Assembly: GCA_001313365.1 (NCBI GenBank)
Contig: BBFS01000022.1
Span: 1-53,345, forward strand
Direction: 5' to 3'
DNA length: 53,345 nucleotides
Source: Paenarthrobacter nitroguajacolicus JCM 14115
GTDB taxonomy: Bacteria > Actinomycetota > Actinomycetes > Actinomycetales > Micrococcaceae
Position 1 is the stretch's first letter. The number at the start of each line of letters is the position of its first letter. Under the pieces are notes generated by a model. The model was not told the DNA's origin. It saw only the letters and a program-made list of their open reading frames with translations, and did no database searches. Of the stretch, positions 9,292 to 17,257 are shown in pieces. The translations under genes and the position numbers were made by a program.

Positions 9292-9816
9292 ATGACCCAC
9301 CACAAGCCCCCCGCCATCCGAACCAGTCGGCGAGCTTTTCAGGGCCGCGTTTCGCGCTCATCCGGCAGGAGTGTCGATTGTCACGGCAGCGGGACCGGAG
9401 GGAGCGGTGGGGGGGCTGACGGCATCCTCAGTGGCATCCGTGGCAGTGGATCCACCAACGCTGGCATTCTCTGTAGCCGGCGGCCGCTCGGCTTCTCACA
9501 TCGCAGCCGCACAGACAATCGTGGTCCATCTGGTCGGCGCCGATCAAGTGGAGCTCGTCCGGACCTTTGCAGACCCAGCAGCCCCGCGCTTCACGGACGC
9601 ATGGACTGGGAGGTACTGCCCACGGGAGAGCCCCTGCTCAAGGAGGCCATTTGGGCATTGCGGTGCGAAATCATCCACCGCGCACCGATGGGCGGCTCGG
9701 TGCTGCTGGCCGCGAGGGTTTTGGACATCCGGTCCAACCCGTCAGATTCAGCTCCGCTGGTTTACCACAACAGGGAGTTCCACACCCTGTTCCAGAGTGT
9801 GTCAGCCGTGGCTTAG
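9292..9816 (+). CDS. Flavin reductase (FMN-binding split barrel)
   Basis: Reduces FMN or FAD with NAD(P)H. The repaired N-terminus reads ELFRAAFRAHPAGVSIVT, followed by GAVGLTASSVASVAVDPP, the diagnostic flavin-reductase-like stretch, then a C-terminal half with LVYHNREFHTL. ATG at 9292 has GAAGG at the right distance. Breaks occur at the C run 9306-9311 (six, five expected) and near 9600 (one base missing). The seven G at 9410-9416 are probably four in truth, but this keeps the frame. With a SoxR-like box upstream it is probably induced by redox-cycling compounds. Its 3' end overlaps the convergent heme oxygenase by 15 bases. Confidence 0.85.
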   Translation: MTHHKPPAIRTSRRAFQGRVSRSSGRSVDCHGSGTGGSGGGADGILSGIRGSGSTNAGILCSRRPLGFSHRSRTDNRGPSGRRRSSGARPDLCRPSSPALHGRMDWEVLPTGEPLLKEAIWALRCEIIHRAPMGGSVLLAARVLDIRSNPSDSAPLVYHNREFHTLFQSVSAVA

Positions 9817-10458
9817 CTGCAGGTACTGGTCCATCAGGTCCACAAAGACCTGCCGGTTGGTTTCGAAGGCCACTTCGGCATGGTGAAGGATTTCCTGCTT
9901 CTCGGTGTCCGAGAAATCGGCCTCGTCCAGGTGACTGCGGTAAGCGTCCTTGTACGGCTTAATTTTCCCAATGCTGTCAAAGGCGTAAAAGTTGAGCTTC
10001 GGGTTTGACGCCGTAGTGCCGCTGAACAAGAGCGGAAATGATCTGCCACCCGAAAGATCACCCAGATAGCGGACGTAGTGGTGTGCCATAAGATACGTGG
10101 CCGAGCCCGGACCGAGTGCGCCGAGTTCGTCGGCGTACGTCTGGGCGCCGGGCGTCACAGGCAGTTGACCAGCGCCGAGCTTCCGCTCCCAGTCATCTCC
10201 GAAGTGCACCGCCAAGTCCTTTTGCAGAGCCGGGACCCGCATGAGCGCCGGGTCAGCGAAGGGTGCGAGACGAGGGTCCGCGTTGACTTCCAACGCCGAT
10301 TCCAAAGCCCGGTAGATGACGTAGTTCTGCAGCAGCATGGCTGCTACCTGGCTAGCCTCCATCCGGCCGGCCAGCAATTCAGTGACAAATCCAGCCTGCT
10401 CGGCATGCTCGTGGGCGGAGGCGGTATGGCTTTTGAGCTCCTCGGAAAAAGCGGTCAT
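9802..10458 (-). CDS. hmuO: Heme oxygenase (HmuO-like)
   Basis: Cleaves heme to biliverdin, CO and Fe2+, for iron gain or heme detoxification. The proximal histidine lies in HTASAHEHAEQAGF near residue 15. The distal helix signature YLGDLSGG is present, and NFYAFDSIGKIKPYKD follows. ATG at 10458 gives about 218 residues, as usual. The frame looks open throughout, but the 16 residues after SGG are out of register: another frame of the same DNA gives QIISALVQRHYGVKPE, the expected family sequence. So two compensating indels lie near 10045 and 9998. The A/T-richer leader 10459-10530 carries GTCATCA...TGATGAC half-sites. Confidence 0.93.
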   Translation of the reverse strand: MTAFSEELKSHTASAHEHAEQAGFVTELLAGRMEASQVAAMLLQNYVIYRALESALEVNADPRLAPFADPALMRVPALQKDLAVHFGDDWERKLGAGQLPVTPGAQTYADELGALGPGSATYLMAHHYVRYLGDLSGGRSFPLLFSGTTASNPKLNFYAFDSIGKIKPYKDAYRSHLDEADFSDTEKQEILHHAEVAFETNRQVFVDLMDQYLQLSHG

Positions 10459-10571
10459 AGTTGACTCCAGTCATCACGCTAAACAAACCAAAGGCTGTTT
10501 GATGACACTCTGTCACAGGACCCACAAGGGGTAAAGCTTATTCGCGCCAGTTCCGCGAGCGCTGGCCAGGC

Positions 10572-11688
10572 TCAGTTGTTCCTGCCTCGGGCTGCAACAC
10601 CCCCCCACTGCTCCACGACGGCCCCCCCGGCACGCACCACAACAACCTCATCCACGAGGTTCATGGTGAGGCACACATGGTTGGGGGGGATGACCCGGAG
10701 CCGCGTGCCCAAGGGCGGCAGTTCCGAAGAATCCGGCCACACAACCGTGGCGTGGTGCTCGGACAATGCGGTCACTCTGGCTTCGGGGGGGAATTCGGGA
10801 AGCCGCCCGTATCCGGTGGCCCAGTCCGGGCGGTCACTGCCCAGGATCTTGCTGCCGGCATCCACCACAACGCGGCGCACGTTCCCGTCGCGGGCTTCGT
10901 GCCTGCTGACCACGGTGGCGGCAACGGTCAGTGCGATGTCCTCCCAGCCGCAACGTTCTAGTTCCAGCTGCTGGGCATCACCGAACACGTAGACTCCGGG
11001 CCGCAATTCGGTTGCCGCGGATTCGCCGGAGATCAGGCTGTAGGTGTGGATCCCCCCGCTGATGGTCTTCACCTCAAAGCCGGCCTGCGTCAAAGCCTCA
11101 GCGGCCTGCGCCAACGATTCATTCTCGTTGCTCGCCGCGCCAGTCGGCATGCCGGGCTTGTAGCTGTGCCCCGGGAACGTAAAAACTCCCGACACGGTCA
11201 ACCCGGCAGCGACGGCAGCGCGGGCAACATCCACCACTTCGTCCGGCAGTACGCCGCTCCGGTGATGCCCGCTGTCCACTTCGATGAGTACCTCAATGCT
11301 TCCGGCATCCGCGCCCAGTTGGCCGCCCATCGCCGTCGCACTTTCCGCTGAATCCACGCCGACAGCGAGGCGGCACTGAGCCGCCAAGGCGCGTAGGCGT
11401 TCCGCGTGCGGCGCTTCAACCCAGAGCGGGTAGCGATGAAAATGTCCTTCACGCCGTCCGCCGCGAAGACCTCGGCCTCGCCGATCGTGGCGACAGTTAT
11501 ACCAACGGCTCCCGCCGCGAGCTGCTTACGCGCGATCTCCAGCGTTTTGTGCGTCTTCACGTGCGGACGAAGTCCCAACCCACGCCCGAGCACACTCGAC
11601 GCCATCCGTTCGATGTTCCGGTCCAGGACATCGACGTCGATCAGGACGGCAGGGGGGTGACAACTTCAGGGGGGGGAATTACGTTCAT
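10572..11688 (-). CDS. D-serine dehydratase/D-threonine aldolase-like PLP enzyme (DSD1 family)
   Basis: Fold-type III PLP enzyme acting on beta-hydroxy D-amino acids. The N-terminal alanine-racemase-like barrel carries the PLP lysine in LRPHVKTHKT. VDSGHHRSGV follows, then SGGSTPTAL after repair, and a C-terminal domain with PNHVCLTMNLVDEV, whose His and Cys are the divalent-metal ligands of this family. The reading starts at ATG 11688 (MNVIPP, then EVVTPAVLIDVDVLDRN), although GAGGA directly abuts it, an odd spacing. Breaks are at runs around 11650-11678, near 11425, and as a pair near 11040-11055. Dehydratase or aldolase activity cannot be decided from sequence. A truncated RidA gene upstream fits a 2-aminoacrylate-forming dehydratase. 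Confidence 0.8.
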
Positions 11689-11738
11689 TCCTCAAACACT
11701 AACGGCCGGGACGGTGGCGCCCCCGAAACCAAACCCCC

Positions 11739-12746
11739 CTACGGCGCTGACTGCCTGATGCGCATTTCGAACGCTGCTTTCGGTTGCTGGACCGTATGCA
11801 CGGCGTCCTTGCTTTCAATTCGCTGGATGATGAGTTCGACGGCGCGCTCCGCAATTTCCGTCCGTCCCGGCGCCACAGTGGTCAACGACGGCGACGCGAA
11901 CCGGGACTCATCAATGTCATCGAAGCCGGCCACTGCTATCTCCTCCGGAACCTTCCTGCCGCGCACCAGGAGTTCGTGCAGCGCCCCCAAGGCGAGGACG
12001 TCGTTGAGCCCGAAGACGGCGTCGAATTCAACACCGCTGTCCAACAAACTCGCGGTGGCGTCCGCCCCGGCGTCGCGACGCCAATCGCAGGGGGGGACCA
12101 CCAACGCCGGGTCATGCTCCACACCTGCGGCAGCGAGCGCAGCCCGGTACCCGCGGAGGCGAAGGCCATTGCTGCCGGCTTCGTCGCCGTCGTGCGCTCC
12201 CAGGACTGCTATACGACGGCGGCCACCCGCCAGCAAGTGCGTGGTAACCGCGGCGGCAGCTTCCTGGTTTTGGATGAGGACCATGTCCAGCCGCGGGTCC
12301 TGTACGAATTCGCCCAGGAGGACCAGCGGTTTCTTACCGGCAGCGGAGATGATCTGTTCGGCGTCGAGCGCTAGCGGGATGAAGAGGAGGCCGTCCGTGA
12401 GGCTGCGGAACTGTCCTTGAAGCGCAGCTTTCTCGTGCTCTGGCTCGTTGCCGGACTGCTCCACCAGGACACGGTAACCGCGGGCCCACGCCGCCTTCAT
12501 GATGTCCGAGGCGAGCTCGGCGTAGTACGGGATGGAGAGGTCGGCGAGAACCAATCCGAGCATGCTGGTCTTACCGGATCGGAGGCTGCGGGCCGTCAGG
12601 TTGGTTTCGTAGCCGAGCTCGTCGATCGCATCGAGGACGCGTTGTTTGGTGGCGGGCCGGATGAACTCGTAGTTGTTGATGACGTTGGAGACCGTCTTCA
12701 ACGAGACTCCCGCCGCGCGTGCGACGTCGTTCATGGTGACCGCCAT
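11739..12746 (-). CDS. LacI-family transcriptional regulator
   Basis: Repressor with an N-terminal helix-turn-helix (TMNDVARAAGVSLKTVSNVI, residues 4-23), the hinge ARSLRSGKTSMLGLVLADL, and a periplasmic-binding-protein-like sensor domain ending in the usual VAGFDDIDESRFASPSLTTV. It is 335 residues and uninterrupted. I choose ATG 12746 because GAAGGAG lies upstream at the right distance. It lies 49 bases after the RidA-like gene and 50 bases before the DSD1-like gene on the same strand, so it probably controls that small cluster. The ligand is unknown. Confidence 0.93.
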   Translation of the reverse strand: MAVTMNDVARAAGVSLKTVSNVINNYEFIRPATKQRVLDAIDELGYETNLTARSLRSGKTSMLGLVLADLSIPYYAELASDIMKAAWARGYRVLVEQSGNEPEHEKAALQGQFRSLTDGLLFIPLALDAEQIISAAGKKPLVLLGEFVQDPRLDMVLIQNQEAAAAVTTHLLAGGRRRIAVLGAHDGDEAGSNGLRLRGYRAALAAAGVEHDPALVVPPCDWRRDAGADATASLLDSGVEFDAVFGLNDVLALGALHELLVRGRKVPEEIAVAGFDDIDESRFASPSLTTVAPGRTEIAERAVELIIQRIESKDAVHTVQQPKAAFEMRIRQSAP

Positions 12747-12795
12747 GCAGGTGCTCCTTCTGTACGTTGTCATACATCGTTGCAGATCAGGCCGT

Positions 12796-13086
12796 TCATA
12801 CGGGGTCCATCACGGCGGCGACCGCCTCGATTTCCACCAACTGGTGGTCATAGCCGAGGACTGTGACGCCCATCAGGGTGCTGGGGGACATCGTGATCTC
12901 CGAAGGCAGCACGCACCACCTCCCATGCTGCAACCAAGTCTGCCTGCTGCGTTGAGGCGACCAGGACACGGTGGAAACGACGTCCTGGATTCCGGCGCCG
13001 GCAGCTTCCAAGGCCAGGAGCATGTTCTCGATCGCCTTCGTTGAGTACATCCCATCACAGCCCTCCACCCGACACACACCGCACAT
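12796..13086 (-). CDS. RidA-family protein, N-terminally truncated
   Basis: RidA (YjgF/UK114) hydrolyses reactive enamines and imines such as 2-aminoacrylate. The C-terminal two thirds is clear: STKAIENMLLALEAAGAG, then after repair RVLVASTQQADLVAAWEVV, DHDVPSTLMGVTVLG and LVEIEAVAA. The usual first 35-40 residues (strands beta-1 and beta-2) are absent. Upstream of codon STK only MCGVCRVEGCDGMY can be read from ATG 13086 (AGGA ahead), and no frame of 13087-13166 supplies the rest. Two compensating breaks lie near 12970 and 12890. It is either a decayed gene or a divergent short form. Its neighbours suggest a link to D-amino-acid breakdown. Confidence 0.65.
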   Translation of the reverse strand: MCGVCRVEGCDGMYSTKAIENMLLALEAAGAGIQDVVSTVSWSPQRSRQTWLQHGRWCVLPSEITMSPSTLMGVTVLGYDHQLVEIEAVAAVMDPV

Positions 13087-13166
13087 TTTCCTGCAACGCG
13101 CCCGCAACAAACTTGCGCAAAGCTGGGTCCTATAGAAGACGCGCAGCCAGCTGAGGGGGTGCAGAC

Positions 13167-13546
13167 ATGAGCATTGTAAACAGGGATCTTTTCCAGGCAC
13201 TGAAGACGCAGGCAAGCCTGGCGCAGGCGTTCGGCACATTGCCCGGAAGCCAGGATGAACCACATGCGCTGAAGCCGGGCGAGTTCATCGAGGCGTGGCA
13301 CAACGGCCGCCTCTATCATCGGGGGGGCACCGTAGTGAAAACAGTGGCCGGCACCGACCTTTTTTGGCTCCAGGACGAAACCGGCAGCCGCCGCCTGCTG
13401 GACATGGAGTCAATGGAAATCGTGACTGGCGACGAGCCGGCCCCCGGCACCTGCAACGCAGGCACCGGAGCCCACCCCCGACTGCCACGGTTACGCCCAT
13501 TTCGGCGTACCCGATCTTCAGGGACGGTTCGCAGGTTATTGCCTAG
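13167..13546 (+). CDS. Small hypothetical protein
   Basis: A protein of about 126 residues that I do not recognise. It starts at ATG 13167 (MSIVNRDLFQALKTQA) after a GAGGGGGTG motif. A central part looks like a small beta-domain (EAWHNGRLYHRGTVVKTV, DLFWLQDETGSRRLLDMES). The Pro/Thr/Ala-rich linker ends TATVTPISAYPIFRDGSQVIA after frame changes at the G run around 13321-13326 and near 13440-13480. No signal peptide or membrane helix is seen. It converges on the arabinofuranosidase and overlaps its stop codon by four bases. Confidence 0.55.
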
Positions 13547-15085
13547 GAGTTGAGGGCCAAGCGGATCATGCTCCAGCTCACGGCCGGAAGCTCGGCGGTG
13601 AGGCGGCCGCCGTCGAGCTTCACACTGACGTTTTCGGACGCAGGACCGACGTCGAATCGTCAGCCGTCGCCTGCCAGTACGGGTCCTTGTTCGTGTAGGT
13701 GACAGCCTCGATGATCCTCGCGGGGGGGTTCAGGCTTCCGACGGCGGCATCCAACGTCAGCGCCTCGGCGGCAGAGCGGTTCACAGCGAACACCACGGCC
13801 TCGTTGGCTTCGGCGTCATAGGTTGCCACAGCTGACAGCGACGTGAATCCGGACGTCTTTTCGCTGGAAAGCCGTGGGGGGGATTCGACGGCGAGGTTCA
13901 GCACTGTGCCCGAGGCGTGCTGCGAGGTGAGCGCGAACGGGTGGAAGGTGGTCTGCTTCCAGGCGCGGCCGCCTGGCTCAGTCATGATCGGCGCGATCAC
14001 GTTGACCAACTGCGCGAGGCTCGCGGAGTGGACGCGGTCCGTGTTGCGCAGCAGCGTGATGAGCAGGTCGCCCACCACCACGGCGTCCGCCACCGTGTAG
14101 CGGTCCTCGAGCAGCACGGGCGCGACAGGCCAGTCGTCCCCCCCGGTGGGGGCCTTGGACTCGTCGCGGGACATGTGCCAGACATTCCATTCATCGAAGG
14201 AAATGTTGACCTGCTTCTCGGACTTAGTGGCCGACTTTACATGGTCGATGTGGGACACGAGGTCCTTGATGAAGGCTTCCATGCGGTGCCCGGCGGAGAG
14301 ATGCTCCTGCAGGTCTCCGAAGTCCTCGAAGTACTGGTGCGCCGAGATCAGGTCCACCAGTTCATAGGTCTCGCTGAGGACCACACGCTCCCATTCACCA
14401 AACGTCGGCATGGTGGGTGCCGAACTTCCGCAGGCAACCAGTTCAAGATCCGGGGGGGTGACCATGCGCATTGCCCGCGCCGTTTCGGCGGCAACCCGCG
14501 CGTACTCGCCCGCCTTCTTATGGCCGATCTGCCAGAAGCCGTCCATTTCGTTTCCGAGGCACCACATTTTAATGTTGTGGGGGCTCGACGGCGCCATTCG
14601 CCTTGCGCTGTTCGGACAGGGCCGTTCCACCCTTGATGTTGGAATATTCCAGCAGATCCAAAGCTTCCTGGGTTCCTCGAGTGCCCAGGTTGACGGCCAT
14701 CATGGGCTCGACGCCGGCCTTCTCGGACCACTTGGCGAACTCGTCCACGCCCACCAGGTTCGGGTCGCTGGAGTGCCAGGCGAGGTCGAGCCGCGTGGGG
14801 GGGCGGTCTTCCTTCGGCCCAACTCCGTCTTCCCAGCGATAGCCCGACACGAAGTTGCCGCCCGGATACCGGACCGTGGAGACGCCCAGTTCCTTGGTGA
14901 GCTCCAGGACGTCGGTGCGGAACCCGTCGTCATCGGCCTTGGGGTGCTCGGGCTCGAAGATGCCCGTGTAGACGCAGCGGCCAGGTGCTCCACGAAAGCG
15001 CCGAACGTCTTCCTCCTGACGGGGGCCGACCACGAACGCGGGGTCAAGGGTGATTTTGGCCGTGGGGGTTCTCTTGATTTCCCAA
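13543..15085 (-). CDS. GH51 alpha-L-arabinofuranosidase
   Basis: Releases arabinose from arabinans or arabinoxylan oligosaccharides; intracellular, as no signal peptide is present. The N-terminal barrel reads YTGIFEPEHPKADDDGF and TVRYPGGNFVSGY. The acid/base glutamate is in WCLGNEMDGFWQIGHK and the nucleophile glutamate in ISFDEWNVWHM. A C-terminal beta-sandwich ends WSMIRLALNS. The start is uncertain: TTG 15085, behind AAGGACT, gives LGNQENPTAKITLDP after removing one base of a C run. Numerous breaks occur (for example near 14985, 14800, 14580, 14450, 14145, 13875, 13725, 13640), mostly at runs of six or seven. About 505 residues after repair. A LacI-type operator lies 40 bases upstream. 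Confidence 0.93.
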
Positions 15086-15123
15086 AGGGTGAGTCCTTAT
15101 CTGCTGGGTTGCTGCTTTTGCCG

Positions 15124-15145
15124 GTTTCTACAACGTTATAGAAAC
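15124..15145 (-). promoter_or_regulatory. LacI-type operator upstream of arabinofuranosidase
   Basis: A 22-base near-perfect palindrome with GTTTCTA/TAGAAAC arms and a central AACGTT, hence a CG centre as preferred by LacI-family repressors. It lies about 40 bases before the presumed start. On the leftward strand a TATAAC hexamer inside it could serve as -10, so a bound repressor would block the promoter. The cognate repressor is not identified; the LacI gene at 11739-12746 is a candidate but not adjacent. Confidence 0.65.
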
Positions 15146-15210
15146 TATGCTGACTGTGCTGAGGGGGGGTGTGAGTCAAGGGTTTTCTTCACCCGGCTCT
15201 CCCAGGCCCG

Positions 15211-15265
15211 CTCTTGTTTGTCGGGCACACCGTTGTGCGGCGGGAGATTCGTACCGAAGCGGGTT
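15211..15265 (+). repeat. Direct repeat flanking methyltransferase, copy 1
   Basis: About 55 bases containing CTTGTTTG and an uninterrupted 30-base block (15226-15255) that recurs exactly at 15934-15963. It ends 25 bases before the methyltransferase start codon. Confidence 0.75.
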
Positions 15266-15289
15266 TGCGTCCCACATAGGCTGAGTCCC

Positions 15290-15897
15290 ATGTCATCCGG
15301 GAACGTTACAGCCGCCTATTCCGCCCGCGCAGCCGAGTACACCTCGCTGTTCGGGTCGATCAGCTGCACGCATCCGGCCGATCAGCAGCTGATTCTCGCG
15401 TGGGCACGGGGCCTTTCCGGCAAGGTAATCGACGCCGGCTGCGGACCCGGACACTGGACGGACTTCCTGCACTCCGCCGGAGTGTCCGTCGAGGGCGTGG
15501 ACTTGGTCCAGGCGTTCATCAAAACTGCCAGGCAGCATTACCCGGACGCTCAGTTCTCTGTCGGATCAATTGAAAGATTGCCGACGGCGGATCGGTCACT
15601 AGCAGGGATCCTCGCCTGGTACTCGGTGATTCACACTCCCCCTGATGCCATCGATGCGGTTCTGGACGAGTTCTCCCGGTGCATCAAGCCCGGCGGGAGC
15701 CTTCTGCTCGGCTTCTTCGAAGGTCCCGCCCTTGAGGTTTTCCCTCATGCGGTGACTCCGGCTTACTTCTGGCCTGTGGAGGAGCTGTCGGCTCGGCTTC
15801 GGACGGCCGGGTTCACAGTTGTCAGCACCCACTCCCGCGTCGACCCCCCCGGAGCCGCCCACATGCCGCCATCATTGCCCGGCGTGCGGAACTCTGA
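15290..15897 (+). CDS. Class I SAM-dependent methyltransferase
   Basis: Rossmann-fold methyltransferase of unknown substrate. Motif I reads VIDAGCGPGHWTDFL near residues 47-60, then VEGVDLVQAFI (motif II acidic residue), FSVGSIERLP, and CIKPGGSLLLGFFEG for the post-motif strand. It is about 201 residues. ATG at 15290 (MSSGNVTAAYSARAAEY) is chosen because the protein then opens like related UbiE/BioC-type enzymes. The C run 15844-15850 has seven bases; with five, the end reads HAAIIARRAEL and stops at 15897, a typical family ending. Direct repeats lie on both sides, so the gene may be a small exchangeable unit. Confidence 0.85.
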
Positions 15898-15919
15898 CTT
15901 TCAGCACACCCAGACTCAC

Positions 15920-15975
15920 CCTTGTTTGCTGACCACACCGTTGTGCGGCGGGAGATTCGTACCAAAGCAGGATTC
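15920..15975 (+). repeat. Direct repeat flanking methyltransferase, copy 2
   Basis: Second copy of the repeat at 15211-15265. It begins 23 bases after the methyltransferase stop codon, in the same orientation, about 708 bases from copy 1. The shared block covers CACACCGTTGTGCGGCGGGA and continues to GATTCGTACC. The flanks GAAGCGGG/AAAGCAGG have diverged. Confidence 0.75.
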
Positions 15976-15986
15976 ATGGGGCGAGG

Positions 15987-16028
15987 GAAACAAAAAAACA
16001 GGCCGGAGACTCAACGTCTCCGGCCTGT
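15987..16028 (-). terminator. Rho-independent terminator after tRNA-Lys
   Basis: Perfect 13-bp hairpin (15998-16028, loop TCAAC) read leftward, followed by an almost unbroken run of T on the transcript strand (A-rich 15987-15998 on the plus strand). It directly follows the tRNA gene. Confidence 0.92.
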
Positions 16029-16037
16029 CTTGGAGGG

Positions 16038-16113
16038 TGGGCCCTGTGGGGGGGATCGAACCCACGACCCACGGATTAAAAGTCCGATGCTCTACCAACT
16101 GAGCTAAAGGCCC
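16038..16113 (-). tRNA. tRNA-Lys (anticodon TTT)
   Basis: Cloverleaf read on the minus strand: acceptor GGGCCTT pairing with AGGGCCC, D-arm TAGCTCAGTTGGTAGAGCA, anticodon stem-loop CGGACTTTTAATCCG with TTT, and T-arm GTGGGTTCGATC...CCCAC. CCA is not encoded. The T-arm 3' side has seven C (16048-16054) where four are needed to close the five-base stem, so the gene as written is three bases too long. This is a useful test of run-length error in the sequence. Confidence 0.96.
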
Positions 16114-16355
16114 CTCCAGCTGTAGAAACAGCCATGAATACTGTACCCCAACGTCAAGGCCGTTGCGGAACTCAAGGCGGCATGCGCCGTCGTCACCTGC
16201 TTTGGGAGAAGTTCGACGGCGGCGCGCGGCGGCTGCGGCGTGTCGGGCCCCCGGGTGGCGGCAAAGTAGGTGGTGACGGCACGCCGAGAGCACGAACGGC
16301 AGCCCCCGGCAACCGTTACTCGACCCCCACCAGAGCACAGGAGTACGGTGAACTC

Positions 16356-17022
16356 ATGAGCGAACAGCCAGGATCACGTGCGTACGGCGGAGCGAACAGG
16401 CATCACAAACCCAAGCCCTTCGCGCCCATCGATTTCGAGCCGTTCGCGGGCGGGGGGGCAGATCCCGCCCGGGTTTCGGAGGCAGCCCATCTGGCCGCGC
16501 AGGCGCTGGTGAGACGCGGCCGGGACAGCGATGACCCCCAAGGTCACCCACCGCCTGGTGAAGCTGGCTGACGAGCAGGGCCTCGAAGCCATCGCCGAGA
16601 TGTGGGCCGAGAGCCCTGCGCGCTCCTTGCCCGGCGCTCTTTGGAGGCTCTATGCCCTCCGTGCCGCCACCATCCAGAACCCCCCCGAACGGATCTCCGT
16701 CTATTTCAGGGCAGGACGTGACACCGCACAGGTTTCCAACGTGGTGGCCGGCGCAGCAGAGCCGCCGGGAGCCGACGAAATGAAGACTATGGCTGACGCC
16801 ATTTTGTCCGGCGCTTTCGACGGCGAGTTCGACGTCGCGCTGGAACGCTCCGCCGCGTTCTGCCGCGTGGTGGCGCTCGGCCAAGCGACTCTTGCCGACG
16901 GCGCGGAACACAGCAACGAGGGCCACGCCAGCAAGCTCACACGTAATTCGCACCAGCTGGTGAAGACTGCCGAAGACCTCGAGCACGCGGCCAATGCGTG
17001 GCGCTTGGGAGAGCTCGACTAA
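16356..17022 (+). CDS. Conserved hypothetical protein, helical
   Basis: About 222 residues, not assigned to a named family. ATG at 16356 (MSEQPGSRAYGGANRHHKPK) begins a polar, disordered-looking head. The rest is strongly helical and rich in alanine and glutamate: THRLVKLADEQGLEAIAEMW, LPGALWRLYALRAATIQNP, FDVALERSAAFCRVVALGQA, ending LEHAANAWRLGELD. One frame change lies near 16530. No signal peptide or membrane span. It stands alone between the tRNA and a leftward lipoprotein gene. Confidence 0.75.
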
Positions 17023-17210
17023 CCAGGTAAAAGGGCAAAACGTACCCACGTCGGGCCCGGACTGTCAATGTTGACTTAGCCCGCCTGACGGTGAAAACTA
17101 AAACTGGTGTCGAACCGCGAAACCCCCGGGCTTCAACTTACAGCCGCTTCGAGCGGCCTACCGCCGAGAGGCGTATCCGGTTCGGCACCATTTTTATGCC
17201 CAGACGCAGC

Positions 17211-17246
17211 TTTGCCCGGGCTTGCACCGTGGCAGACCCGGGCAAA
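17211..17246. other. Ten-base perfect hairpin after the lipoprotein gene
   Basis: TTTGCCCGGG and its exact complement enclose a 16-base loop just beyond the lipoprotein stop codon. It lacks a T tract on the leftward strand, so it is a weak candidate for an intrinsic terminator or 3'-end stabiliser. Nothing else is recognisable in 17023-17257. Confidence 0.5.
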
Positions 17247-17257
17247 CGCGCTGAAAA

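Noticed and set aside
15050..16102. A 350-codon open frame around the methyltransferase
   Set aside because: The first 80 codons are intergenic repeat and promoter, and the last 100 arise only because of an inflated C run; the real gene is 15290-15897.
16230..16290. A third copy of the urease hairpin core (GCGGCGTGTCGGGC)
   Set aside because: Only about 14 bases match, with one mismatch and no matching stems; chance in GC-rich DNA.
17211..17246. Hairpin as a definite rho-independent terminator
   Set aside because: The stem is perfect but there is no T tract on the relevant strand, so it is listed only as a hairpin.
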